From NCBI GenBank assembly GCA_002170395.1, contig NHEJ01000004.1:164916-228915 (forward strand): a stretch of 64,000 nt of DNA, given 5' to 3'. A model generated the notes under the pieces. That model had not been told where the DNA came from. It ran no database searches and saw only the letters and a list, made by a program, of their open reading frames with translations. Source of the DNA: Betaproteobacteria bacterium TMED82 (lineage in GTDB: Bacteria > Pseudomonadota > Gammaproteobacteria > Burkholderiales > Burkholderiaceae_A). Of the stretch, positions 1-8,500 are shown one piece after another. Positions within the stretch are counted from its first letter, which is position 1; each line of letters opens with the position of its first letter. Made by a program: the position numbers and the translations under genes.

Positions 1-780
1 GCAAAGTTAATTAAACACGGAAAATCACAATCTTGGTTTGATAGAGAAGAATCAAAAACTTTACAAGTAACCAGTTTCGACTATATTTTTATTAGAACCG
101 ATCCGCCCATAAATTATGAATATTTAGCCTCGTCGTACGTATTAGACTTTGCTGAGGAAATTGGAATACCGGTAGTTAATTCCCCAAAAGTATTGCGAAA
201 CTTCAATGAAAAATTGTTAGCTTTAAAATTTCCAAACCATACACCGGATACCATTGTAACTTGTGATAAAGAAGTTATTTTAAATTTTTTAGGACGCTTC
301 GAGAGGGTGGTCTTAAAACCCTTGAATTTGATGGGAGGCAAAGATATTTTCACTGTTTCAAACTCTGACCCTAACACCGCAAACATAGTTGCAAACCTTA
401 CCAAAGACGGGAGACAAAAAATAATAGTTCAAGAATTTTTACCCGAAATAAAGAAAGGGGATAAGCGAATTATACTAATCAATGGTACTGTTATTGAGTA
501 TTGCTTAAATAGAGTTCCTGCTAAAAATTCCTTCTTGGGAAATTTAGCTAGCGGAGGAAAAGGTAATATAAAGAAATTAACAGCAGAAGAAAAATTGATT
601 GCTCAGGAAATAGCGATTAAGCTTAAAAATTACGGTATCTTCTTGGCAGGGATAGATATGATTGGAAAGTTTTTAACTGAAATTAATATTACAAGTCCTA
701 CGGGATTTAAAGAAATATCCTCTTTTGAAAATGTTGGAGAAGTCTTTTTTAACGAACTATTTAAATGCTATAAAAAATGA
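1..780 (+). CDS. gshB: Glutathione synthetase, 5' truncated by the window edge
   Basis: The frame is open from the first base, so the gene starts upstream and about 259 C-terminal residues are visible. GshB joins gamma-glutamylcysteine to glycine using ATP in the cytoplasm. The visible part has the family's RTDPPIN stretch near its start, then VVNSP and the NEKL segment at about residues 58-72. The ATP-grasp part follows, with LKPLNLMGG and a late GIDMIGKFLTEINITSPTG block that fits the metal/ATP-binding end of the fold. An internal ATG at 193 would remove the conserved RTDPP segment and is not the start. The stop overlaps the EIIA start by 4 bases, so the genes are probably cotranscribed. 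Confidence 0.95.
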   Translation, partial: AKLIKHGKSQSWFDREESKTLQVTSFDYIFIRTDPPINYEYLASSYVLDFAEEIGIPVVNSPKVLRNFNEKLLALKFPNHTPDTIVTCDKEVILNFLGRFERVVLKPLNLMGGKDIFTVSNSDPNTANIVANLTKDGRQKIIVQEFLPEIKKGDKRIILINGTVIEYCLNRVPAKNSFLGNLASGGKGNIKKLTAEEKLIAQEIAIKLKNYGIFLAGIDMIGKFLTEINITSPTGFKEISSFENVGEVFFNELFKCYKK

Positions 781-1187
781 TTATCTTACTTGTCTGCCAC
801 GATCCATTAAGCACCGCAATGAAAAATATAATTGAGTCATCATTTAAAACTGATCTCCGTGATATAAAAACAGTAAATGTTAAACCTGAGGAAACTATAG
901 ATAGCATAGTCTCCGCTATTAATTCTGAGTGGGAGGAGGCTGGAAAGCCAAAAACAGTTATTGCCCTTACTGATCTTCAAGGAGCTTCACCAAGCAACGG
1001 ACTTCATGCTTGGCTGATGAAAGGATTAGTTGATTATATTGGCTTTGTGGGAGTAAATATACCTATGCTTATTAGTGCAGTAAATCATAGGTTTGACGAG
1101 ACTAAAGAAGTATTTAAAAAGATTAGTGAAACATCTCAATATTGTTCCAATTCCATAATCACAAAAAATGTTAAGAAAAGAAATTAA
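777..1187 (+). CDS. PTS EIIA component, mannose family (ManX-like)
   Basis: A 136-residue cytoplasmic protein of the EIIA-Man/fructose family, which accepts phosphate from HPr on a histidine. The likely phosphorylated residue is His8, in the N-terminal segment LLVCHDPL; the family more often has H-G at this place. A later TDLQGASPSN block (about residues 65-75) matches the conserved core of the fold. It overlaps gshB by 4 bases and ptsH by 20 bases. No EIIB or EIIC permease gene lies nearby, so a regulatory role is more likely than sugar transport. This is an inference from context; permease genes could lie elsewhere. Confidence 0.88.
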   Translation: MIILLVCHDPLSTAMKNIIESSFKTDLRDIKTVNVKPEETIDSIVSAINSEWEEAGKPKTVIALTDLQGASPSNGLHAWLMKGLVDYIGFVGVNIPMLISAVNHRFDETKEVFKKISETSQYCSNSIITKNVKKRN

Positions 1188-1440
1188 ACTTTCTAATAAG
1201 CTAGGTTTGCATTTAAGGGCAGCCTCTAAATTGTCTCAGCTTGCTACAGCTTTTTCTTCTGACATTCTAATTTCTACTGGAGCAAAAAAAAACATCAATG
1301 CAAAAAGTGTATTAGGAATTACGATGCTTGCAGCTGGTTACAAAACTAAAGTATCGGTAGAAGTACGGGGGCCAGATGAAGAATTAGCCCTGGATGCAAT
1401 TATCAACTTGTTTGAAGATAAATTTGGAGAGAACGAATAG
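1168..1440 (+). CDS. ptsH: HPr phosphocarrier protein
   Basis: A 90-residue HPr, the usual size. It carries phosphate from enzyme I to EIIA on His15, seen in the segment NKLGLHLRAASKL. The regulatory-serine region is also present as AKSVLGITMLAAG (Ser47), the site that HPr kinase modifies in organisms that have that enzyme; no hprK is seen here. The start overlaps the EIIA end by 20 bases and the stop lies 3 bases before ptsI, so the three genes form one phosphorelay operon. Confidence 0.95.
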   Translation: MLRKEIKLSNKLGLHLRAASKLSQLATAFSSDILISTGAKKNINAKSVLGITMLAAGYKTKVSVEVRGPDEELALDAIINLFEDKFGENE

Positions 1441-1443
1441 AAA

Positions 1444-3138
1444 ATGTTTTCTTTACAAGGTAAAGGAATTGGCAACGATATAATTATCGGCAAAGCCCGT
1501 GTCCAATCAAACTATTCAAATTTTGATGTTCAGCTTAAAGTTATCTCAGAAAAATATATTCCTAGTGAGGAAATAAGGCTCGAGGAGGCAATTGCAGATT
1601 TAGATAACGATCTTAAAGAAATCATTGCTAATTACAACTTAAATCAAAAAGAAGATTTTAGAAATCTAATTGAGAGTCACAGACTAATATTAAATGACTC
1701 TCTTTTAGTTAAAGGTGCACTGCACCAAATAACCAAAAATAAATGTAATGCTGAATGGGCGCTTGTCCAACAATTAGAAATGTTGTCAGAACAATTTGAT
1801 AAAATCAAGAACAATTATTTCAGAGAAAGGAAACATGATTTAGAACAATTAGTTTTACAACTTCTAAATAAACTTACTTCAATAGGAAACAATGATACTC
1901 AAAATAGTAATGTCAGTAAGCAAAGTGCCAACAAATTGGACCCTAAATATATCTTAATAGCAAAAGATATATTGGTGACAGATTTACCGAAATTAGAACA
2001 GCAGGGAATACTGGGTTTTGCCATAGAAAATGGAAGCCCTACTTCTCATATTGCAATACTAGCAAGGAGTCTCGAAATCCCATCGATTGTTGGAATACAA
2101 TCAACAAAACAATTAATTCTACAGGGTGAGGAAATTATACTTGACGCAGAATGTGGGGTACTAATTACCGGAGCAGACAAAGAAGTACTAAGCAATTACG
2201 AGGCGAGGCAAAAGAATAAGTACATTAGAAAAGAGAAACTTCAATCACTAAAACATATTGAATGTGAAACTACTGATAAGGTCAAAATCAAATTAATGGC
2301 TAACATTGAGCAGCCCGAAGAGGCAAAAAAAGCGATAGATAATGGTGCTGTTGGGATAGGTCTTTTAAGAAGTGAATTTTTGTTTTTAAATAAAAATGCT
2401 ATGCCCACTGAAGAAGAACATTACAATGCTTATCTCAATGTATTAAAAACAATGAACGGCAAACCAGTCACTATAAGAACACTGGACTATGGAGCGGATA
2501 AATTAATGCCTAGTGATACCTCAAAATCTATAAATATTGAATTTAACCCTGCTTTGGGTCAGAGAGCTATAAGGTTTTGTTTGGCAAATATCCAACTATT
2601 TTTGACTCAATTGAGGGCAATTTTAAGAGCGTCTTTTCACGGACAAACAAGTATTCTTCTGCCTCTTATCACTCATCACGACGAAATAATTAAATGCAGA
2701 GAAATTATTCAAAGTGCAATGGTTGAGCTTTCATCACGCGGCCAAAAATTTGATAAAGATATTAAAATTGGTGCAATGATTGAAGTTCCGTCAGCTGCAA
2801 TTTCAATTTCAGAGTTGATTCCTTATTTAGATTTTGCTTCCCTTGGAACAAATGATTTGATTCAATATACACTCGCTATTGACAGAACAAATAACAAGGT
2901 ATCAAACCTTTACAATCCAAATCATCCAGCTATCATGAAACTAATTGAGCATGTGGTAAGCTCGTGTAAGTCAAAAAGTTGTCCTGTATCAATCTGCGGA
3001 GAACTAGCAGGTGACACTAATCAAACTGATTATCTTCTTAAAATTGGACTTCGTAACTTTTCAATGAACTACACTGAAATTTTAAAGGTGAAAGAGAAAA
3101 TTTTAAAAAGTAAAGTTAATTCAAGTTTTAATCAGTAG
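1444..3138 (+). CDS. ptsI: PTS enzyme I (phosphoenolpyruvate-protein phosphotransferase)
   Basis: A 564-residue enzyme I, close to the usual 570-590. It takes phosphate from phosphoenolpyruvate and passes it to HPr. The active-site histidine is His202 in GSPTSHIAILARSLEIP. The C-terminal PEP-binding barrel shows GIGLLRSEFLF, TIRTLDYGADK, GAMIEVPSA and SLGTNDLIQYTLAIDR, and near the end the catalytic CGELAGD. It follows ptsH by 3 bases and its stop directly abuts the metX start codon, so transcription may run on into methionine genes. Confidence 0.97.
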   Translation: MFSLQGKGIGNDIIIGKARVQSNYSNFDVQLKVISEKYIPSEEIRLEEAIADLDNDLKEIIANYNLNQKEDFRNLIESHRLILNDSLLVKGALHQITKNKCNAEWALVQQLEMLSEQFDKIKNNYFRERKHDLEQLVLQLLNKLTSIGNNDTQNSNVSKQSANKLDPKYILIAKDILVTDLPKLEQQGILGFAIENGSPTSHIAILARSLEIPSIVGIQSTKQLILQGEEIILDAECGVLITGADKEVLSNYEARQKNKYIRKEKLQSLKHIECETTDKVKIKLMANIEQPEEAKKAIDNGAVGIGLLRSEFLFLNKNAMPTEEEHYNAYLNVLKTMNGKPVTIRTLDYGADKLMPSDTSKSINIEFNPALGQRAIRFCLANIQLFLTQLRAILRASFHGQTSILLPLITHHDEIIKCREIIQSAMVELSSRGQKFDKDIKIGAMIEVPSAAISISELIPYLDFASLGTNDLIQYTLAIDRTNNKVSNLYNPNHPAIMKLIEHVVSSCKSKSCPVSICGELAGDTNQTDYLLKIGLRNFSMNYTEILKVKEKILKSKVNSSFNQ

Positions 3139-4254
3139 ATGCTAGTCCAAGAAAAGAAGGTAAAATTTAATTCAAAAATAACCTTGAAAAGCGGTGATAA
3201 GCTTGAATCATTTGAGTTAACCTACGAGACGCATGGAGTCTTGAATAAACAACACTCAAATGCGGTTTTAGTATGTCACGCCCTTAATGCTTCTCATCAT
3301 ATTGCTGGAAAAAGCGACAAAGACAACCAAATTGGTTGGTGGGACAACATGATTGGTAAAGGAAAACCAATTGACACTGAATTTTTTTTTGTTATCGGTG
3401 TGAATAACCTTGGCTCCTGTTTTGGATCAACCGGTCCTGCTTCCATAAATCCTAAAACTAATAAGCCCTACGGTAGTGACTTTCCTCTTCTCACAGTTGA
3501 AGATTGGGTAAATACTCAAGCGATGCTAGCAGATTTTTTAGAAATTGAAAAATTTTCGGCAATTATTGGTGGAAGTCTTGGTGGCATGCAAGTACTTCAA
3601 TGGAGTATCTCATTTCCAAATCGGTTAAAAAATGCTGTTATCATAGCATCGACTGCTAGGCTCACTGCTCAAAATATTGCTTTCAATGAAATCGCAAGGA
3701 GAGCAATAATTACGGACCCCTTATTTCATGGTGGAAATTACTATTCAAAAGACACATATCCAAAAGTTGGATTATCAATCGCGAGAATGCTAGCGCACAT
3801 TACGTACTTATCACAAGATGGCATGACTAGGAGATTTGGTAGAAACCTACAGTCCAAAGAAAATTACTCCTTTTCATATGAAATCGATTTTCAAATAGAG
3901 TCTTATTTGAGATATCAGGGAGAAAAATTTTCTCACAATTTTGATGCGAACTCTTATTTACTAATAACGAGAGTGCTAGATTATTTCGATCCAGCAGAAA
4001 ACTTTGCGGGAGATTTGACCAAAGCCTTATCCTCGGTTGAGGCTAACTTTTTATTAGTATCTTTCACATCTGACTGGAGATTTCCGCCAAGCCATTCCAG
4101 AGAGCTGGTCTCCTCGTTACTGGCTAATGAGGTTTCTGTTTCCTATGCGGAAATTAGTTCGAATTATGGGCATGACTCTTTTTTACTAGTAGATAGAAAC
4201 TATCATGAAATTATAAAAACATACTTTGGAGAAATATATAAAAAATTATTATGA
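3139..4254 (+). CDS. metX: Homoserine O-acyltransferase (MetX)
   Basis: A 371-residue alpha/beta hydrolase-fold acyltransferase that activates homoserine in methionine synthesis. The nucleophile is Ser146 in GGSLGGMQ. The acid and base of the triad are probably the Asp in FTSDWRFP and the His in NYGHDSF. The early block [12 protein letters not shown] is also typical. Sequence alone does not tell whether acetyl-CoA or succinyl-CoA is used; several proteobacterial MetX proteins use succinyl-CoA. The ATG follows the ptsI stop without a gap, and the end overlaps metW by 4 bases (ATGA), the usual metX-metW pairing. Confidence 0.95.
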   Translation: MLVQEKKVKFNSKITLKSGDKLESFELTYETHGVLNKQHSNAVLVCHALNASHHIAGKSDKDNQIGWWDNMIGKGKPIDTEFFFVIGVNNLGSCFGSTGPASINPKTNKPYGSDFPLLTVEDWVNTQAMLADFLEIEKFSAIIGGSLGGMQVLQWSISFPNRLKNAVIIASTARLTAQNIAFNEIARRAIITDPLFHGGNYYSKDTYPKVGLSIARMLAHITYLSQDGMTRRFGRNLQSKENYSFSYEIDFQIESYLRYQGEKFSHNFDANSYLLITRVLDYFDPAENFAGDLTKALSSVEANFLLVSFTSDWRFPPSHSRELVSSLLANEVSVSYAEISSNYGHDSFLLVDRNYHEIIKTYFGEIYKKLL

Positions 4255-4853
4255 AACTTTTAAGAGATGACTTAGAAATAATTGCGCAAATGATCAACCC
4301 CAGATCGAAAGTTTTAGATCTTGGTTGTGGCGATGGTGAGCTACTAAAGTGGTTAAAAGATGAAAAAGGATGTAAATGTTATGGAGTAGAAATTTCTTAC
4401 AACAAAGTTCTTATGTGCCTCGAAAAAAAAGTTAATGTCATTCAAACGGACATTGAAGGGGGCCTGTCAATTTTTGATAAAAATAAGTTTGATGTAGTTG
4501 TATTGTCACAAGCTTTGCAGGCAACTACAAAAACCGAATTGGTTCTGAAGAAAATAAGTGGCTTGGGAAATAGAGTTATCGTGAGTATCCCTAATTTTGG
4601 TCATTGGAGCCACATAATTCAATTATTGGCAGGAAATATGCCCGTCAATCACAGACTACCCTATGAGTGGTTTGACACACCTAATCTTCATTTCGCTACA
4701 ATTGACGATTTCGAAAAACTTCTTTCCAAATTAAATTTTGCCGACATCAAGCCAACATACTTAATGGAGTCAAAATCACAAAAAACGAAAATTATACATA
4801 AATTTACCAGATATAGATGTACAACCGCAATTTATGATTTTTGCATATCTTGA
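4251..4853 (+). CDS. metW: MetW, methyltransferase-fold methionine synthesis protein
   Basis: A 200-residue protein of the MetW family. It has an N-terminal SAM-binding motif [15 protein letters not shown] (about residues 21-35) and the family's SIPNFGHW and YEWFDTPN blocks, the latter followed by the LHFATIDDF stretch. MetW acts with MetX in methionine synthesis; whether it methylates a substrate or activates MetX is not decided by sequence. It overlaps metX by 4 bases. Its stop is 2 bases from the stop of the opposing trkH, leaving no room for a terminator. Confidence 0.93.
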   Translation: MKLLRDDLEIIAQMINPRSKVLDLGCGDGELLKWLKDEKGCKCYGVEISYNKVLMCLEKKVNVIQTDIEGGLSIFDKNKFDVVVLSQALQATTKTELVLKKISGLGNRVIVSIPNFGHWSHIIQLLAGNMPVNHRLPYEWFDTPNLHFATIDDFEKLLSKLNFADIKPTYLMESKSQKTKIIHKFTRYRCTTAIYDFCIS

Positions 4854-4855
4854 GT

Positions 4856-6340
4856 CTATGCCTTCCAAAATGCGTATGAAAAAAAGACAAAAATTGTCAA
4901 TAATTCTAGTCTACCCAAAAGCATTGCTGCAGCTAAAATTAAAAGTTGGAAGTTGTTAAGTTGCCCATAGTTTGAGCTCGGACCTAATTCGAACAAAGCA
5001 GGTCCTAGATTGTTTAAACAGGCAAGAGTTGTGGATATTGAGGTTCCAGCTGACATTCCTGATGCTGTCAATAGCAAGAATGTTACCAGCATAGTCAACA
5101 AATAAAAAAACATAAAAGCTAAAACAGCTAGAACAACCCGATTCCCCACTACTGATTCTCCTATTTTTATTGGAATAATTGCGTGAGGATGAATTGTCCT
5201 GAATAGCTCTCTCCGAGCTTGTTTTAGCATTATTATTACTCTAATCATTTTCACACCGCCCCCTGTCGATCCTGAGCAAGTGGTAAAACACGCTAACAAA
5301 ATCATCAGTGTAAAGGCAATAGTTGGCCATTGATTATAGTCCTCTGTGGCATATCCAGTAGTCGTAGCGATTGAAACAACATTAAAAATAGACATCCTTA
5401 TTAGCTCGATATATGTGCCCGAAACATCATAAACAATTAATGCAGAGAAGACGATAAAAATCCCAAGAACAATGACGGATACAAAATAGAGATTTTCTAA
5501 ACTTCTTAAGTAGATTGAGAAATTTCTATTTCTAATAGCGGCAAAATGAAGTGTAAAATTCATACCAGAAATAATCATAAAAATTACTGCGGTTATTTCT
5601 ATTAGTGGGTTATTGAAAAAGTTGAAACTTTCATCGTGGGTTGATAACCCGCCTATACTGACGGTCGTGAAAGAATGGGCTATTGAATCGAAAGGAGTCA
5701 TTCCAGCTATAAAATAAGCAAACGCACAAAGGAATGTCAAAGAGACATAAATAGCCCACAGAGCTTTTGCAGTTTCAGCTATTCTTGGGGTAAATTTTTT
5801 ATCTTTCATGGGGCCAGAAACCTCAGCTCGAAAAACCTGCATTCCTCCAACTCCTAAAATCGGAAGAACTGCAATTGTTAAAACTAAAATGCCCATACCA
5901 CCAAGCCACTGTAACGTAGCTCTCCATATAAGTATGGACTTTGGCATTACATCTAACCCACTAAAAATCGTAGCACCAGTTGTAGTCAAACCCGATACAG
6001 CTTCAAAGAATGCTTTTATAGGAGCATCATCCGTGTTAGTAAAATAAAAAGGAATGGCAGAGATAATGGATAAACTTAACCAAACAGATACAACGAGTAA
6101 CAAACCGTCTTTTGGTTGTAATTCAATAGTATTTGGAACTGACTTAAGTGCCTTTTTACATAACGCAAAAACTAAAATGCCAAATGCAAAAAATAGCAAC
6201 CCCAAAAGAGTAAACAAAATCCATATTTCCTCTCCAAAATATAGTGCAGTACCGACTGGAATTATAAAAAATAAAGAGAATATCGAAATTATTAATCCAA
6301 GAATTGAAAAAATTTCACTAAATTTTCGGAAAGTTCTCAA
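4856..6340 (-). CDS. trkH: Trk potassium transporter membrane subunit TrkH
   Basis: A 494-residue integral membrane protein of the TrkH/KtrB family, which forms the K+ path in the inner membrane. The four filter loops can be read as TTTGATIFSG, SIGGLSTHDES, TTTGYATEDY and CLNNLGPALFELG, each with the key glycine. Many hydrophobic helices span the whole length. The start is TTG at 6340, preceded by a purine-rich GAGAG stretch; no ATG lies nearby in frame. It follows trkA by 12 bases, so the NAD-binding gate subunit and the channel are made together. Confidence 0.95.
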   Translation of the reverse strand: MRTFRKFSEIFSILGLIISIFSLFFIIPVGTALYFGEEIWILFTLLGLLFFAFGILVFALCKKALKSVPNTIELQPKDGLLLVVSVWLSLSIISAIPFYFTNTDDAPIKAFFEAVSGLTTTGATIFSGLDVMPKSILIWRATLQWLGGMGILVLTIAVLPILGVGGMQVFRAEVSGPMKDKKFTPRIAETAKALWAIYVSLTFLCAFAYFIAGMTPFDSIAHSFTTVSIGGLSTHDESFNFFNNPLIEITAVIFMIISGMNFTLHFAAIRNRNFSIYLRSLENLYFVSVIVLGIFIVFSALIVYDVSGTYIELIRMSIFNVVSIATTTGYATEDYNQWPTIAFTLMILLACFTTCSGSTGGGVKMIRVIIMLKQARRELFRTIHPHAIIPIKIGESVVGNRVVLAVLAFMFFYLLTMLVTFLLLTASGMSAGTSISTTLACLNNLGPALFELGPSSNYGQLNNFQLLILAAAMLLGRLELLTIFVFFSYAFWKA

Positions 6341-6352
6341 AGAATTTCTCTC

Positions 6353-7741
6353 TTAGAAAAAACTGGCTGAAACTGAGAAAAGTTTTTCTATTTTTGGAAT
6401 TATTTGCCTATTCGATACAAATACAATCAAATGATCATTATTTATTACTTCTGTGTCGTGATGAGCCATGAGGACTTTTTTTTCTGACCCTTCATCCCGA
6501 ACAATTGCCCCAAGGAAAGCTCCAAAAGGCAAATCAATTTCTTCAACCATTTTTCCAACCACTTTAGAGCTTTTTTCATCACCATGTACTATGATTTCAA
6601 GAGCCTCAGCCGCTCCGCGCCTCAAACTGTGAACAGCTTCAATATCCCCTCGCCTAATATATTTTAGTAGCTCACCTAGCGTAGTATGTGATGGAGTAAC
6701 CGTAATATCAATGTTGCCTCCTTCTACCAATTCGGCATAAGCTTTTCTATTAATAAGTGCCATCACACGTCGTGCTCCAAGCCTCTTTGCCAACAATGCT
6801 GACATGATATTATTTTCGTCATCATTCGTAAGAGCAACAAACATATCTACTTCAGAAACATTTTCTTCAACAAGAAGAGCCTCGTCAGTTGCATCTCCAT
6901 TGATAACTAAAACTTTCCCTCCTAGGGATTGAGATATCCTATCGCATCTAACTTTGTTATGGTCTATTATTTTGGGGGCCATTGTATCAGCTATAGCCAT
7001 AGCAACTCTGGTACCTACATTTCCTCCACCAACAATCATCACACGCCGTACAGGATCCTCTATTTGCCTTAGTTCCCTGAGGACTTGGGAAACATTTTCA
7101 GTAGCAACTAAGACAAAAACTTCGTCCCCTACTTCGATGTGAGTAGTAGCGTCCGGAAATAAGGCTCTTCCCTTTCTGTAGACCGCTACTATTCTGCAGT
7201 CGACCGAGGGCAAATGAGATCGTAAATCACTTATTGGGTGACTAACTAAAAGGCCACCAGCATGGGCCAGCACCACTAGCATGGTAACTTTCCCATCCGC
7301 AAACTCTATAACTTGAAGAGCTTCGGGAACTTGAATTAACTTCTTGATTGTATTGGTGACGGAGGATTCAGGGCTAATTAATTTATTAACGGCAAAGCCG
7401 TCATTATCAAGTAAATCTGTGGCTCCCAGCCACTGGGTGGACCTGACTCGAGCTATTCTTTGAGGTACGTTAAATTTACTATGAGCAAGTTTGCAGGCAA
7501 CTAAATTAACTTCATCATTAGCTGTTACAGCAACTAACATGTCTACCTCATCTATGCCGGCTTCTTCCAGAACAGCCAATGATGTCGCAGTTCCAATGAC
7601 AGTGCGCAGGTCAAATCTCTCTTGCAGCTTTTCCAATGCTTCAATGTCTGTATCTACCACAGTAACATCACTTTTGTCGAAAACTAGCATTTCTGCTAAA
7701 TTAGCACCAACTCGTCCCGCACCTAAAATTAAAATCTTCAT
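6353..7741 (-). CDS. trkA: Trk potassium uptake regulatory subunit TrkA
   Basis: A 462-residue cytoplasmic protein with two RCK units, each a Rossmann NAD-binding domain plus a TrkA-C domain. The glycine motifs are GAGRVGANLAEML near residue 7 and GGGNVGTRVAMAI near residue 239. The second half of each unit has LACKLA- or LAKRLGARR-type helices. TrkA binds NAD/NADH and nucleotides and gates TrkH. Its ATG lies directly after the ntrX stop and trkH follows by 12 bases, which places potassium uptake in the ntrY-ntrX operon, as in many betaproteobacteria. Confidence 0.96.
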   Translation of the reverse strand: MKILILGAGRVGANLAEMLVFDKSDVTVVDTDIEALEKLQERFDLRTVIGTATSLAVLEEAGIDEVDMLVAVTANDEVNLVACKLAHSKFNVPQRIARVRSTQWLGATDLLDNDGFAVNKLISPESSVTNTIKKLIQVPEALQVIEFADGKVTMLVVLAHAGGLLVSHPISDLRSHLPSVDCRIVAVYRKGRALFPDATTHIEVGDEVFVLVATENVSQVLRELRQIEDPVRRVMIVGGGNVGTRVAMAIADTMAPKIIDHNKVRCDRISQSLGGKVLVINGDATDEALLVEENVSEVDMFVALTNDDENNIMSALLAKRLGARRVMALINRKAYAELVEGGNIDITVTPSHTTLGELLKYIRRGDIEAVHSLRRGAAEALEIIVHGDEKSSKVVGKMVEEIDLPFGAFLGAIVRDEGSEKKVLMAHHDTEVINNDHLIVFVSNRQIIPKIEKLFSVSASFF

Positions 7742-8500
7742 TTATTGAGTCTTTTTAAAGATTCCTCTTTGTAACTCCATTCCCAGTTGTCTAATTTTTC
7801 TGTAAAGATGAGTCCTTTCCAATCCTGAGCGTTGCGCAAGACGAGTCATACTTCCTTGCAATTTTGCGAGTTGATAACTTAGGTAAATTCGTTCGAATGA
7901 GTCCCTTGCCTCACGTAAGGGAATATCAAGATCTATTTTAGCCAGACTATCTCTTGCTTCAATTAATGCATCAAGCTCCTTAGACAATTCTGTTGAAACT
8001 GATTTTTTATCGCTAGTAGCTGAGATTTTCGCTCGCTGACCAATCTCTTTGACAGCTTCATTTTTCCTTGAGTGATCAGACTGTATAAGCTCAGCATGCC
8101 TCATTTTGTTTTCTTGCTCTTTAGGTTCCCCGGAAGGAAAGTTTTTTAGAGTAGCCCCATTTATCGTTTTTAATAGCTTAGATAACGTAATCGGCTTCTC
8201 AAGATAATCGTAAGCTCCAATTCTAGTGGCCTCAACGGCAGTATCGATAGTTGCATGACCTGACATAACAATTACAGGTACTTTCGATTCTAAAGTCATC
8301 CATTCCTTTAATAGAGTTATTCCGTCAGTATCGGGCATCCAGATATCAAGGAGCACGAGATCTGGATTTAGTTTCTTCCGCACTTCCCTGGCCTCCGCAC
8401 CGTTTGAAGCAAGTGTAATCGAGTGTCCCTCATCTTGAAGAACCTCGGTGAGCAGTTCCCTTACACCAATTTCATCATCAACTATTAGAATTTCAGCCAT
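7742..8500 (-). CDS. ntrX: NtrX-like response regulator without the AAA+ domain
   Basis: A 252-residue regulator. Residues 1-120 form a receiver domain with the acidic pocket at Asp9-Asp10, the phosphorylation site Asp52 in LVLLDIWMPD and Lys102 in YLEKPI. Residues about 205-248 form a Fis-type helix-turn-helix (LAQRSGLERTHLYRKIRQLG). Full NtrX proteins have about 450 residues with a sigma-54-interacting AAA+ ATPase between these parts. Here only a charged linker of about 80 residues is present, with no Walker A and no GAFTGA loop. The frame is intact, so this is a compact regulator rather than a broken gene. It overlaps ntrY by 8 bases, so the pair is translationally linked. Confidence 0.88.
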   Translation of the reverse strand: MAEILIVDDEIGVRELLTEVLQDEGHSITLASNGAEAREVRKKLNPDLVLLDIWMPDTDGITLLKEWMTLESKVPVIVMSGHATIDTAVEATRIGAYDYLEKPITLSKLLKTINGATLKNFPSGEPKEQENKMRHAELIQSDHSRKNEAVKEIGQRAKISATSDKKSVSTELSKELDALIEARDSLAKIDLDIPLREARDSFERIYLSYQLAKLQGSMTRLAQRSGLERTHLYRKIRQLGMELQRGIFKKTQ

